A DNA stretch of 64,000 nt from Riemerella anatipestifer (GCF_035666175.1 NZ_CP142016.1:1240001-1304000), one strand, 5' to 3'; shown: positions 46,865-56,130, counted from the first letter of the stretch. Numbers and translations: made by a program. Notes: generated from the sequence alone by a model not told the origin.

Positions 46865-48967
46865 TTATTTTCCTTTTCCTTTTTTATTTTTAGAGCGAGG
46901 CGGAAACTCAAATGAGGTAGAACTGTCTTCTTGAAGAACCAAATAAGCATCAAAACTTTTTCCCGCCTTACTTTTTAATCCTTTTAAAAGCGTTGTTTTT
47001 CCATTTTCCAGCAAAGCCATTATCGCTTCATCATTTACCTGTTTTCCGCAAACATTTCTGAAAAATAACCACTGACAATCTTCTTCCATACATTTAGCAA
47101 CTTTCTTGTATAAACGAACACTTTGTTTTTTACAAACAGGACAAACCAATGCGGGTGAAGCAATTCCTTCGATTTCCGTCGTTAAAAAATCTTCTGTGAT
47201 TTTTTGGGTATAGTCTTTCATCGCTTGTAGGAAATTTTCTGGAGGGAGTTGCCCTTCCTCAATTTCATTGAGAGAGGCTTCCCATTCACCCGTTAATGCC
47301 ACATCAGCGATTTTTCGGTCTTTGACCCATTCATAGACTTTCAACCCTTTTTCGGTAGGAATTATGCTTTTCTTTTGGCGTTTGATATAGTTTCGTTTAA
47401 GCAAAGTTTCTATTATTGTCGCTCGGGTAGCAGGAGTTCCAATACCTGTGCCTTTGAGTAGTTGCCGTTGATTTTCGTCTTCCAAATCCTTTCCTGCCGA
47501 TTCCATAGCCGACAATAAAGTCGCTTCTGTATATAATGCTGGAGGGCGGGTGGTTTTGGATAGAATTTGACTGTCCATTACTTTTAAAGTATCTCCTTTT
47601 TGTAGTTCGGGAAGCTCTTGCGGAATTTCCTCTTCTTTTTCTATTTCTGAAAAAGAGCCATTGACTGCCCTCCAACCTGCAGATTGTATCGTACAACCTT
47701 TGATTTCGTAGTTTTTATAACCTGCTTCCACAGTTATTATCTGCGTTTCCTTGATACAAATTTCCGATACCGCTTCTAATAAACGCCCGGCAATCATTTT
47801 GTAAATGAGGGCTTCTTTCTTAGGGAGTTCGGTCGGTATTTTGTCAGTAATGAGCAGTCCGTGATGGTCGGTTACTTTAACATCATTGACGATACGCTTG
47901 GTAAGAGAGGAGTGTCTGAGTTGTTGTGCATATTTTGCATAAGTCTCATAATGCTCTAATTGCTGAATCAATAAAGGAATTTCTGCCCATACATCTTCCG
48001 AAATGTATTTACTTCCTGTCCGAGGATAAGTGATGTATTTCTTTTCATACAAACTTTGAGCGATGTTTAGGGTTTCGTCTGCCGAAAAACTATATTTTTT
48101 ATTTGCCTCTTTTTGAAGTGCAGTTAAATCATAGAGTAAAGGCGGTTGCTCTTTTACCGTTTTCTTTTCTACGGAAAGCACTTCAGCATTTGGATGGCGT
48201 TCTACGGATTTTTTCCATTCTTCTACTTCTTCTTTTTGTTCTGTTTTCAGAGTGGAAAGACTATTAAATTTGAGGTGTCCTTTTTGATGCACTAACTGCA
48301 ATTGCCAATACGGTTTTTTCTCAAATTGGGTATGCGTGAGGTATCGTTCACAAACCATAGACAAAGTAGGAGTTTGTACCCGCCCGAGGGAGTATACACC
48401 GCTTCCAGCGGCGATACTCAGGGCTTGGGTAGCATTGATGCCTACCAGCCAATCGGCTTGGCTACGCATTTGGGCAGCGTGATATAAAGGGTCAAATTGC
48501 TTTCCTGGACGGAGTTTTTCAAAGCCTGAAAGAATGGCTTTTTCTGTGAGTGAACTAATCCAAAGTCGCTCAAAAGGTTTTTGACAATTTAAGTAATCAT
48601 AGATGTATCGGAAAATTAACTCTCCTTCTCTTCCTGCATCGGTAGCTACTACAATTGAATCGCATTGCTCAAATAAAGTTCGTATCACTTTAAGTTGTTT
48701 TAATACGCCTGCATCTGCTACATATCCTTTATCTTTTCTCACTTGGCGGGGTTGTAGTTCAAACGGTTCTGGAAGTATGGGAAGATGTTCTTTTTGGAAT
48801 CCTACACAACCATACGCTTCAGGCATTGCCAATTGTACTAAATGACCAAATGCCCAAGTAACGGCATAACCATTACCTTCTATATAACCGTCTTTTTTAT
48901 TATTAGCCCCTAATAAATGAGCAATTTCTCTGCCTACACTGGGTTTTTCCGCTAGGATTACTTTCAT
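46865..48967 (-). CDS. topB: Type IA DNA topoisomerase (TopB family)
   Basis: The 700-residue protein begins with the toprim start MKVILAEKPSVGREIA (E7), has the acidic triad region ATDAGREGELI (109-118) and the nucleophile Y314 in ITYPRTGSKYI, and ends with one zinc-finger-like segment (CPVCKKQ, CMEEDCQW). It is the standard ICE topoisomerase, probably easing strain during transfer replication. It is slightly shorter than chromosomal TopIII but lacks no domain I can identify. Confidence 0.92.
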   Translation of the reverse strand: MKVILAEKPSVGREIAHLLGANNKKDGYIEGNGYAVTWAFGHLVQLAMPEAYGCVGFQKEHLPILPEPFELQPRQVRKDKGYVADAGVLKQLKVIRTLFEQCDSIVVATDAGREGELIFRYIYDYLNCQKPFERLWISSLTEKAILSGFEKLRPGKQFDPLYHAAQMRSQADWLVGINATQALSIAAGSGVYSLGRVQTPTLSMVCERYLTHTQFEKKPYWQLQLVHQKGHLKFNSLSTLKTEQKEEVEEWKKSVERHPNAEVLSVEKKTVKEQPPLLYDLTALQKEANKKYSFSADETLNIAQSLYEKKYITYPRTGSKYISEDVWAEIPLLIQQLEHYETYAKYAQQLRHSSLTKRIVNDVKVTDHHGLLITDKIPTELPKKEALIYKMIAGRLLEAVSEICIKETQIITVEAGYKNYEIKGCTIQSAGWRAVNGSFSEIEKEEEIPQELPELQKGDTLKVMDSQILSKTTRPPALYTEATLLSAMESAGKDLEDENQRQLLKGTGIGTPATRATIIETLLKRNYIKRQKKSIIPTEKGLKVYEWVKDRKIADVALTGEWEASLNEIEEGQLPPENFLQAMKDYTQKITEDFLTTEIEGIASPALVCPVCKKQSVRLYKKVAKCMEEDCQWLFFRNVCGKQVNDEAIMALLENGKTTLLKGLKSKAGKSFDAYLVLQEDSSTSFEFPPRSKNKKGKGK

Positions 48968-49014
48968 AGATTTTTGTTTTTAGATAAATGAATTGCATCA
49001 ATATCGCCATCGCC

Positions 49015-50532
49015 CTACATTTTGCGTCCACTTGTAGCTTTTTTTGTAGGCGTTTTAGGCTTTGCCGTACGCTTGGTTGTAGTCGTAGTGGTTTTCACTC
49101 CTTTGTTTGTCGCTTCTTTTTGGGTTTTTGTTGTAGTTTGAGTGGTAGTTGTCGTCGTTTTATTTTCCTTGGCTTTTTTGTTGATTTCTTTAGCCTGACG
49201 TGTTACTTTATCCTCTTTTTGTTGTTTATTAGGATTTTGGAAAGTGAATTTAACTTTCCCTGTATCTTGGTTATATGTAAAGTAACCATTATACACTTTC
49301 CCTGTACCCTTACTTTCTAAACCTTCCAAGTACAGCGGTTTGCCTTGCGAAAAAACTTTGTATTGTTCTTCGGTAAGTTTTCTACCTCTTAATTCTTTGG
49401 GAGCTTCTTCAAAAGTAGGTTGGGTATTGATTTTCTGTGTAAGATTCTCATCAAACAAAAATGTTACATAACGCTTTTCTGCATTGAATTGTACATTTGC
49501 ATTAAAGGGTTCGCCCTTGTTTGAGATCATTCCTTCTAAAAACAAGGGTTTACCTTCCATAAGGGTTTGCTTTTGTTCTTCATTAAGTTTGATTCCTTTG
49601 ATTTCATCAGGTATTTTGATGTATTCTTGACGCAAAGCAACAATTTCATTCGTCAATTCATCAATACTAATAATAGAGGGGATTTTTTCACCCGTTTTTA
49701 CATTGGTAAGCTCTACCACGCGTCCCATATTTCCTGTCTTCAATAGGTTTTCTTTATCTTCTTGGGTAAACTCATGCCCAAAAAATGGATAATCTAATTG
49801 AGGTTCTTTACGAATTCCGTGGATAGCGACACTTACTTTACCTTCGTTATCTTTTCGTAAAGATAAACGAGCATCAAAACGAGTAACAGCACTCCCTAAA
49901 TTCATACTAATAGGTACCAATCGGTCGGTTTTATAACCTTTTAGTAACGGTTCTAATAAGTTGCGTTTTTCTAAATACTCTTTTGAGAGTCCTAAGCTGT
50001 TCATCGTATTCCAATCAATATCGTCTACTTCGTAACGATGTTTTTGTTCTTGGGTAGCCTCATCGGCAGTATTTTGCGATGGGGTTTCATTGACCTCTTG
50101 GGTAGTGTTTTTTACTTCCTGAGTATCTTTTACTTCTTGGGGTTCATTGGTTTGTTCCATTGTATTTTGATTTAAAGATTGATATTCTTGTGGTTGGATT
50201 TTATAAGGCTGTAAATCCTCTGGCGTGAGCTGAACTTTTAGTAGATTGGGAATGGGAATTTTGAAAAAAGAAAAATGACTTGGATTTTTCACTTGTCTTA
50301 GAAAATTACTAAAGAAGTTTGAGAGTATATTTCCGTGAGGATCCACCTTCATAAAATCTTGTTCGTGTGCCGGGACTGGAGGAACGGTTTCTAACTGCCC
50401 GTCTTTATCCAATCCTTTTACGGCACGAATCTGTTGTTCCTCTTGGTCATACACAAGCAACAAATCCGTCCATTGCTCTTCTGCAACGGACGTATTCTCT
50501 TGTGGATTTGTTTCAGTGGATTCATTAGCCAT
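49015..50532 (-). CDS. DUF4099/DUF3945 ICE protein
   Basis: The 505-residue protein has a short acidic start, a DUF4099-like region (about 160-270: RYEVDDIDWNTMNSLGLSKE), then three DUF3945 repeats with L-E-x-K/EE-QK and GKPLFLEGM / GKPLYLEGL, each about 60 residues. The tail is Thr- and Lys-rich low complexity and basic, likely contacting DNA. It belongs with topB in the maintenance block of these elements. The biochemical role is not known. Confidence 0.85.
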   Translation of the reverse strand: MANESTETNPQENTSVAEEQWTDLLLVYDQEEQQIRAVKGLDKDGQLETVPPVPAHEQDFMKVDPHGNILSNFFSNFLRQVKNPSHFSFFKIPIPNLLKVQLTPEDLQPYKIQPQEYQSLNQNTMEQTNEPQEVKDTQEVKNTTQEVNETPSQNTADEATQEQKHRYEVDDIDWNTMNSLGLSKEYLEKRNLLEPLLKGYKTDRLVPISMNLGSAVTRFDARLSLRKDNEGKVSVAIHGIRKEPQLDYPFFGHEFTQEDKENLLKTGNMGRVVELTNVKTGEKIPSIISIDELTNEIVALRQEYIKIPDEIKGIKLNEEQKQTLMEGKPLFLEGMISNKGEPFNANVQFNAEKRYVTFLFDENLTQKINTQPTFEEAPKELRGRKLTEEQYKVFSQGKPLYLEGLESKGTGKVYNGYFTYNQDTGKVKFTFQNPNKQQKEDKVTRQAKEINKKAKENKTTTTTTQTTTKTQKEATNKGVKTTTTTTKRTAKPKTPTKKATSGRKM

Positions 50533-50636
50533 AGTATATTATTTTTTGATGGTTTAAATTCAATTCATTAAACTTTAAATCTTAAAAATCGCAGAACGAA
50601 GATAGAAGCTGTCTATTAGAATTTAATACGGCAGTG

Positions 50637-50954
50637 TTATTTTGGCTTTGATTGTCCTTTTTTGGCTTTTACGGGGACACTAAAGTGCTCTCTAATGAAT
50701 TGGTGTACATCTGATAGTTTGTAGTAAATTTTTCCAGAAATTGTGTAATAGGGTAGTTTGCCTTCAGAACGATAACGCTGCAGAGAACGAGCGGATATTT
50801 TAAAAGTTATCATTAAATCTTGATTGTCGAGTAATTCTTCTCCTTCGATGGTACTTCGTTTCTTTTCAGCTTTTTCAAAGCGTTCTGCAAGTAGATCGAG
50901 GCGGTCCATCAGTCGCTCCATCCACATTACAAATTCCATTCGGTCGATATTCAT
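50637..50954 (-). CDS. Helix-turn-helix (HTH_17) protein
   Basis: The 105-residue protein has an N-terminal helix and then LLDNQDLMITFKISARSLQR, KLPYYTISGKIYYKLSDV and a basic C-terminus. This is the excisionase-type winged helix seen in ICE regulators. It lies 20 bases after the primase-helicase gene and probably forms an operon with it. Confidence 0.82.
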   Translation of the reverse strand: MNIDRMEFVMWMERLMDRLDLLAERFEKAEKKRSTIEGEELLDNQDLMITFKISARSLQRYRSEGKLPYYTISGKIYYKLSDVHQFIREHFSVPVKAKKGQSKPK

Positions 50955-50974
50955 AACGGGTAAGTTTTAGTGTT

Positions 50975-53038
50975 TTATTTTTGATTGAGTATTTTTTTCA
51001 TAAGTTTACCAATGCTTAATTGCTGTGGATTTTGGCTGTCCACAATCAATAATTCTTTGGCTTTGAGTTTTAGGATATAGTTTTTCGCCGTTCGTTCCTG
51101 CACCCCCGTTAAGGCTTTAATTTCTTGCACCAATTCACTATATTCCCATACTTCTTTCTTTCTAAATAGAGGAGATACGAGAGTAGCTAATTCTGTGGTC
51201 TTGTCTTTCTTTTCAGTTTTCTTTTGAGTACCACAATAACGGTGCATTCCACTCTCTGCCTCCCATCGAAACAATATCTTAGGCAATTGGTTGGGGTCCC
51301 CTTTACGAATTTTTTTCGGTAAGACCACAGAGCAAGCACTGGCTCGGTCTTGTTCTACCGAAAGCACCGCAGAGGCTTTTCGTTGTAGCTCCGACCCTAA
51401 ATGCCCCCGAAGTTTTAATCCTCCTGGCGTTAGGTGTAATACACATACCATACAGGTTTGATAATGCCCTGCCAATGCGTACAATTCCTCTATCATTTCA
51501 ATACTTTCACTTTCATTATTGGCGGAACTAATTAAATCGGCAATACCGTCAATGACTACCAGATGAATCCCTGAATACTCGTAGTATAAAGTATCCATAC
51601 ATTGTCGAATGATTTTCATACGCTCTTTTCTTGGAATTTGAGTAAGACAATAGGCTTTAAAATTTAAAGGCATCGCATCGAGCTGAGCTCGTTTTAGTAA
51701 TATGGAAATGTTGTCGTACAATTGATCTGCGGATTGTTCCGTATCGAAAAATAAAACTGCTTGATGCTCACAGTAAATTACGCTAAGCCCAAGTAAGTCT
51801 ATTGGATTTTTACCTTGATATAAACTCCCTGCAATCATTGCAGCCACATAATGACTTTTTCCCGTTCCTTCACCTCCTGTAACCCCTAAAAGACTACTTT
51901 GCAATCCGATAGCTGCTCCTTTTAAGGTGATGATAATCTTTTGCTTGGCGGGTGGTTGATGCCATTGAATTTCACAGGATTGTAATAGTGAAAGCCCTTG
52001 CTGATATTTTTTTTGAAGCATTTTCAAAAACAATGTTTTTAAATCCTTAGCGGTATAGCCTTGCTGAAAATAGTTCGATATGTCTTTATCGTCTTTAGTT
52101 CCTGATAAAGGAAGTTCTAATACCTCTACCAGATCCTTTAATTTTTCTAAATGACTTTGTACCGCCTTTTTTCCTGCCTGATCCACATCATACAATAATA
52201 CGATATGACGAAAGCGACCTTTTAAAGATTGAATGAGAGAGATGGGAATATGACTATTTTCACTATTGAAACAAATGGCTGAAAAGCTTTTTGCATACAA
52301 ACTCATCACATCTTTTTCACCGCCCGTAATAAACAAAATATCATCACCATCTAACGGTAATTGTTCCAATCCAAAACAATAATCCGTAGCGATACCTGCA
52401 TATAGAAAACGATGTTTGGAAAGGGGACGATAGATTTTTATAAGTTCCGCATTCTGATATGAAAAAATGGGTTCATCATCATTGGATTCTATTCGATAGG
52501 GTTGTCCTTTTTTATTGATGCTTTCAAAAGATTGCAAGGATTTTACTCCAAATATATCTAAAACTGTTTTCGTTATTCCAAATGTTTCCCAATAGTCAAG
52601 TTCTATTTTACTGAAGTTCTTATCTACTATCATATAGGGACGATAGCTGGGCGATTCGATAGTTGTTGCGGGATTAGCCTCCACTTTGATTTTTCTTTGG
52701 GGGCGTTTAAGTTTATTAGAATAAGAAATATCTAATCCTAAACTTAAATCTTGATTGATAATTTTTAGGATTTCTACAAAGTCGTGAGGCTGTGTGCAAT
52801 CCAAACCATATAAATAGCCAACTAAGGAAAAACAATCGCCATTAAAATGAGGATCCCCAAAATCTTTAATCCGATAGATGCCTGTTTTTTTGTCCTTGTA
52901 AATATTACAAGAGGGATTTTTATCATCATAAAAAGGGTTTTTAAAGTTTTGTCCCACTTTCCAATTCCCTGAAACATAATAACGAAATACTTCCAGTCCG
53001 TCATTCGTTTTACTTAATAGGTCTTCCTTTTTTAACAT
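50975..53038 (-). CDS. Primase-helicase-like protein (CHC2/toprim plus RecA-like ATPase)
   Basis: The 687-residue protein starts with a primase zinc-ribbon-like domain (NPFYDDKNPSCNIYKDK and GDCFSLVGYLYG), followed by a toprim domain with FITGGEKDVMS and HIVLLYDVDQAGKKA (about 230-300), and a RecA/DnaB-type ATPase with VTGGEGTGKSHYV near 385 and LVVIDGIADL. It fits an ICE replication initiator or helper. Its start overlaps the end of the next HTH gene by 29 bases. Confidence 0.85.
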   Translation of the reverse strand: MLKKEDLLSKTNDGLEVFRYYVSGNWKVGQNFKNPFYDDKNPSCNIYKDKKTGIYRIKDFGDPHFNGDCFSLVGYLYGLDCTQPHDFVEILKIINQDLSLGLDISYSNKLKRPQRKIKVEANPATTIESPSYRPYMIVDKNFSKIELDYWETFGITKTVLDIFGVKSLQSFESINKKGQPYRIESNDDEPIFSYQNAELIKIYRPLSKHRFLYAGIATDYCFGLEQLPLDGDDILFITGGEKDVMSLYAKSFSAICFNSENSHIPISLIQSLKGRFRHIVLLYDVDQAGKKAVQSHLEKLKDLVEVLELPLSGTKDDKDISNYFQQGYTAKDLKTLFLKMLQKKYQQGLSLLQSCEIQWHQPPAKQKIIITLKGAAIGLQSSLLGVTGGEGTGKSHYVAAMIAGSLYQGKNPIDLLGLSVIYCEHQAVLFFDTEQSADQLYDNISILLKRAQLDAMPLNFKAYCLTQIPRKERMKIIRQCMDTLYYEYSGIHLVVIDGIADLISSANNESESIEMIEELYALAGHYQTCMVCVLHLTPGGLKLRGHLGSELQRKASAVLSVEQDRASACSVVLPKKIRKGDPNQLPKILFRWEAESGMHRYCGTQKKTEKKDKTTELATLVSPLFRKKEVWEYSELVQEIKALTGVQERTAKNYILKLKAKELLIVDSQNPQQLSIGKLMKKILNQK

Positions 53039-53357
53039 ACGAATGTGCTTTTTGGGTTAGGTTTTCTAAATAATCCTCTGTACTTTTTACTACATTAAAT
53101 TCCATAAGTTTTCGGATACTTCCCAGAGTGTAAAAGTATTGTCCGTGAACTTTAGAGTAAGTGATTTCATTGTTCTGTCGCATACGCCAAAGTGTTTTTT
53201 CGCTTAAATGGAGGTATTGGCATACTTCGTGGTTATTGAGCCATAATTGGTCAATAATTTCTATGGACTGGGATTGCTTTTGAATATACTCCCGAATAAA
53301 TTGAATCTCTTGGCGTAATTGCAGCCATTGGTTTTCTTCAATAGTGATTAGTTTCAT
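53010..53357 (-). CDS. Helix-turn-helix (HTH_17) protein
   Basis: The 115-residue protein has an N-terminal amphipathic helix (WLQLRQEIQFIREYIQKQ), then LWLNNHEVCQYLHLSEKTLW and VHGQYFYTLGSIRKL, an excisionase-like fold. It begins the operon with the primase-helicase. In related ICEs this place is held by a regulator of excision or replication. Confidence 0.8.
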   Translation of the reverse strand: MKLITIEENQWLQLRQEIQFIREYIQKQSQSIEIIDQLWLNNHEVCQYLHLSEKTLWRMRQNNEITYSKVHGQYFYTLGSIRKLMEFNVVKSTEDYLENLTQKAHSYVKKGRPIK

Positions 53358-53499
53358 TTCTTCTGATTTTATCGTTTATCTGGGGACAAAGTTCAGAAGA
53401 CTCAGGCGATGATAACGCCAAGTTTTACCAATGGGTAGATAGAAATTTAACACATTTTAGCACATTTTGCCTATGCCTTAATAATCATAAATTTAGAGC

Positions 53500-53523
53500 A
53501 AAAAAAAAGACGCTTAAAGCGAC
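53500..53523 (-). terminator. Terminator downstream of rteC
   Basis: On the minus strand CGCTTTAAGCG is followed by TCTTTTTTTTT. It lies about 100 bases past the rteC stop. The rest of 53358-53626 shows only an 11-base repeat (CCAATGGGTAG) and no gene. Confidence 0.7.
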
Positions 53524-53626
53524 TGATAATCATCTTGAAGTTAGTAAAGTAAGTAGTGAGAGTGTGGTTTGCCAATGGGTAGTTATGGGCAAAGGTCATT
53601 CAGCCCCTTAGAAGGCTGGTCATTTC

Positions 53627-54460
53627 TTAAACATTTTTATCCATATAAGTTTCTAAGGAATTGACTAATTGATTTAAAAATAAAGTTCTTGAACCTGAAC
53701 GACTTTTCATACGATGAAAGGTGTGGTGGACATCTTGTAATTCAACTTTGAATAAGGCTTGAAAAGTTATAGCGATTTTATTTAAACTAATTTGTCCACT
53801 TGAGATGGCTTTTGCAGCGTGAAGAGCATAGAGGAGTTCAACTAAAGCGGCTTTACTTTCCGTCCAATGAATCGGACGATGGTTTTCGTTGGCGATTTTA
53901 TCAAATTGCGTGGTTGTGCGAAAGTGAAGGTATTCGTAAAATAACTCTCTGCCAATAATTCGAGCCGTTAAATAATCATAGTAAGTTGAAAACCGTCGAT
54001 CTAAATCAAAAGCGTGATTTTCTAACCCTTCTTGAAAAAGAAAAGAAGACCTTAAAAAATATTTGTGGTCTTCATCCGTTCTCCCTGAATAATAATAAGT
54101 ATAAAACGCATTGGTTTTCAAAAAATGATTGTGCCTACTTTTTAGTCTTTTTTTTTCTTTAGTGAAATAATCTTCATAAATTTTTCCTTTTGTAGTAGGA
54201 CGAATGATTTCCATTTTGTAAATACGATTGTAGTACATCAACTTTCCATAAATATGAGGTTTGATGTTTCTGAAGAAATGAATTTCCTCCTGTTTGTCAT
54301 TAAATCCTCTTTCAAGGATATAGTTCCTTGTTTCTTCTAAAACTTTGGATAGATAGCGAATCATTTCTAAGGCTTCGGGGATAATGGTTTCTACATGTAA
54401 TGTTACCTTTTCCTCTTCTTTGTAAATGTCTTGAAAGACTTTTCTGAAATACTGTTCCAT
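53627..54460 (-). CDS. rteC: RteC family regulator of ICE excision
   Basis: The 277-residue protein matches RteC: a helical N-terminus, FFRNIKPHIYGKLMYYNRIY near residues 60-85, and a C-terminal winged-helix region with TESKAALVELLYALHAAKAI and DVHHTFHRMKSRSGSRTLFL. In CTnDOT, RteC activates the excision operon. RteA/RteB and tetQ are absent from the window. It is the last ICE gene seen before the chromosome. Confidence 0.9.
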   Translation of the reverse strand: MEQYFRKVFQDIYKEEEKVTLHVETIIPEALEMIRYLSKVLEETRNYILERGFNDKQEEIHFFRNIKPHIYGKLMYYNRIYKMEIIRPTTKGKIYEDYFTKEKKRLKSRHNHFLKTNAFYTYYYSGRTDEDHKYFLRSSFLFQEGLENHAFDLDRRFSTYYDYLTARIIGRELFYEYLHFRTTTQFDKIANENHRPIHWTESKAALVELLYALHAAKAISSGQISLNKIAITFQALFKVELQDVHHTFHRMKSRSGSRTLFLNQLVNSLETYMDKNV

Positions 54461-54488
54461 ATTGCTTAAATATTTAAATTAGTTGTTA

Positions 54489-54496
54489 CAAAATTA
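54489..54496 (-). promoter_or_regulatory. Putative -7 box of rteC
   Basis: On the minus strand TAATTTTG matches TAnnTTTG, 28 bases before the rteC ATG. No good -33 is seen, which would suit a gene that needs an activator. Confidence 0.45.
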
Positions 54497-54549
54497 CGGA
54501 ACTATCGCAGAAAATCCTTTGGTAAGGAAAACATATCTATCAACTTACA

Positions 54550-54619
54550 TTGCTTCGCCCTGCACGGTGCAAGTCGGCATCTATAGAGGAGCACGCTTGC
54601 ACCGTGCAGGGCGAGGCAA
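54550..54619. repeat. GC-rich 24-bp inverted repeat near the ICE right end
   Basis: The arms 54550-54573 and 54596-54619 are complementary over 24 bases with one mismatch, with a 22-base spacer. Each arm is far richer in G+C than the surrounding DNA. It lies between rteC and the probable ICE end, in a 440-base stretch without coding genes. Confidence 0.85.
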
Positions 54620-54630
54620 AGTTATAAGAA

Positions 54631-54662
54631 TTTTGTGAAAAAGTAAATATATCGTACCTTTG
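54631..54662 (+). promoter_or_regulatory. Strong Bacteroidota promoter without a downstream gene
   Basis: TTTTG at 54631-54635, 19 bases, then TACCTTTG at 54655-54662: a full consensus match. The -7 box also lies within a GTACCTTTGT that resembles the CTnDOT attachment core. Confidence 0.6.
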
Positions 54663-54667
54663 TCGTA

Positions 54668-54848
54668 TTGAGTTCCGATGAAAATCAATGAAATCAAAAG
54701 AAGCAAGTTGAGTTACTAATTCGTTACCTGAAATTGAAAAAATGCTTATAATTTTTTATATATCAATAACTTAATAAATTAGTGTGAATTTTAAAATAAA
54801 TAATTTTTGCAGAGAAGCCTTGCCTAAATAATTTGGCAAGGCTTTTTT
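54668..54848 (+). ncRNA. Candidate small RNA, about 180 nt
   Basis: A consensus promoter (54631-54662) and a clean intrinsic terminator (54815-54848) bracket a segment whose only frame is a 13-codon one (MKINEIKRSKLSY). The segment could encode a small RNA, or be the 5' remnant of a gene cut by ICE insertion. No RNA family is recognised. Confidence 0.35.
54815..54848 (+). terminator. Intrinsic terminator upstream of sufS
   Basis: Perfect 10-base arms AAGCCTTGCC (54815-54824) and GGCAAGGCTT (54835-54844) with a 10-base loop, followed by TTTT. Confidence 0.85.
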
Positions 54849-54874
54849 GTTATAAACTTAATTCACTACCTTTG
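54844..54874 (+). promoter_or_regulatory. sufS promoter
   Basis: TTTTTG ends at 54849, 17 bases follow, then TACCTTTG at 54867-54874. The sufS ATG is 29 bases downstream of the -7 box. The -33 overlaps the T-run of the preceding terminator. Confidence 0.6.
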
Positions 54875-54902
54875 AACTTTAATTTAATCTAAATTAGTTA
54901 AA

Positions 54903-56123
54903 ATGCTAGACATTAAATATATAAGAAGTCAATTTCCTATTTTATCTCAAAAAGTTAATGGTAAAGATTTAGTTTATTTAGATAACGGAGCGTCTTCGCA
55001 AAAGCCTATTTCTGTTCTACAGGCTTGGGAAAATTATTACAAAGAAATCAATGCCAATGTACATAGAGGTATACATACTTTAAGCCAATTGGCAACCGAA
55101 GCAATGGAAGACGCTCGTAAAAAAGTTCAAACTTTTATCAATGCGAAGCACGATTATGAGGTGATTTTCACTAGAGGAACTACGGAATCCATCAACTTAG
55201 TCGCTTACGCACTTACGCCTAATATCAAGCAAGGTGATGAAATCATTATTTCTTACCTAGAACATCATTCTAACATTGTGCCTTGGCAGATGCTGTGCCA
55301 AAGAACAGAGGCAATACTAAAGGTAATTCCTATAGATGAAAATGGCATACTACAAATAGATGTTTTAGACGAATGGCTTTCTGAAAAAACAAAATTAGTA
55401 TCGGTAAATCAGGTATCCAATGCCTTGGGAATTATCAATCCAATAGAGGAAATTATAGCAAAAACGAGGCGATTATCAGACGCTTTAATATTGATAGACG
55501 GAGCACAGTCAGTGCCGCATTTTAAAATAGATGTTCAAAAATTAGACTGTGATTTTTTTGTGTTTTCGGGACACAAAATGTACGCTCCTATGGGGACAGG
55601 TATTCTTTATGGCAAGGAGAAATCTCTTAATTTTTTAGCTCCATTTCACGGTGGCGGAGAGATGATAGCCACTTGTTCTTTTGAAGAAACCACCTATGCT
55701 GAACTTCCATTTAGATTTGAAGCGGGAACTCCTAATGTGGGAGGTAATATTGCTTTAGGAGCTGCAGTAGATTTTATGACGACAATAGGTCATGACGATA
55801 TACAAACTCACGAAAATCAACTGATGCAATATGCTCAAAACCAACTAGAACAAATGGAAGGCGTACATATCTATGCAGAAAAAGCGCCTAGAGTTGGTGC
55901 TATTTCTTTCAATCTTGATGGCGTGGGCATAGCTTCTGATGTAGGTATGATTTTGGACAAAATGGGGATAGCCGTAAGAACTGGACACCATTGTACACAG
56001 CCTATCATGAAGTTTTTTGATATAGCTGGTACAGTAAGAGCTAGTTTTGCGGTTTATAATACCTTAGAAGAAATAGATATTTTTGTAGAAGGATTGAAAA
56101 AAGCACAAAAAATGTTGAGGTAA
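54903..56123 (+). CDS. sufS: Cysteine desulfurase SufS
   Basis: The 406-residue PLP enzyme has VYLDNGASSQKP, the TRGTTESINLVA loop, the PLP lysine in VFSGHKMYAPMGTG (about residue 225) and the catalytic cysteine in VRTGHHCTQPIM (about 364). It takes sulfur from cysteine for Fe-S cluster assembly by the Suf pathway. Other suf genes are not beside it downstream. It marks the return to chromosomal DNA. Confidence 0.93.
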   Translation: MLDIKYIRSQFPILSQKVNGKDLVYLDNGASSQKPISVLQAWENYYKEINANVHRGIHTLSQLATEAMEDARKKVQTFINAKHDYEVIFTRGTTESINLVAYALTPNIKQGDEIIISYLEHHSNIVPWQMLCQRTEAILKVIPIDENGILQIDVLDEWLSEKTKLVSVNQVSNALGIINPIEEIIAKTRRLSDALILIDGAQSVPHFKIDVQKLDCDFFVFSGHKMYAPMGTGILYGKEKSLNFLAPFHGGGEMIATCSFEETTYAELPFRFEAGTPNVGGNIALGAAVDFMTTIGHDDIQTHENQLMQYAQNQLEQMEGVHIYAEKAPRVGAISFNLDGVGIASDVGMILDKMGIAVRTGHHCTQPIMKFFDIAGTVRASFAVYNTLEEIDIFVEGLKKAQKMLR

Positions 56124-56130
56124 TTCAATA

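Larger units (their letters stand above)
2699..54662. mobile_element. CTnDOT-like integrative conjugative element, ends approximate
   Basis: The stretch holds the gene order typical of Bacteroidota conjugative transposons: tra genes Q to E, traD, a DUF3408 gene, traA, mobA, mobB, mobC, then a methylase-helicase, DUF1896, topoisomerase, DUF3945, HTH, primase and RteC genes. Chromosomal housekeeping genes start with sufS at 54903. A GTACCTTTGT sequence at 54654-54663 resembles the CTnDOT core as I remember it (GTANNTTTGC), so the right end may lie there. The left end is not resolved and may lie outside the window. No tyrosine integrase or excisionase operon is seen, which suggests the left end is missing from view. 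CBASS, RiPP and AbiE genes are cargo. Confidence 0.75.

Noticed and set aside
48988..49320. Plus-strand Cys/Phe/Ser-rich frame opposite the DUF3945 tail
   Set aside because: It is the complement of a Thr/Lys low-complexity tail and looks non-coding.
53428..53582. Two copies of CCAATGGGTAG as possible attachment sites
   Set aside because: They are only 11 bases long, lie within the ICE and flank nothing but a terminator.
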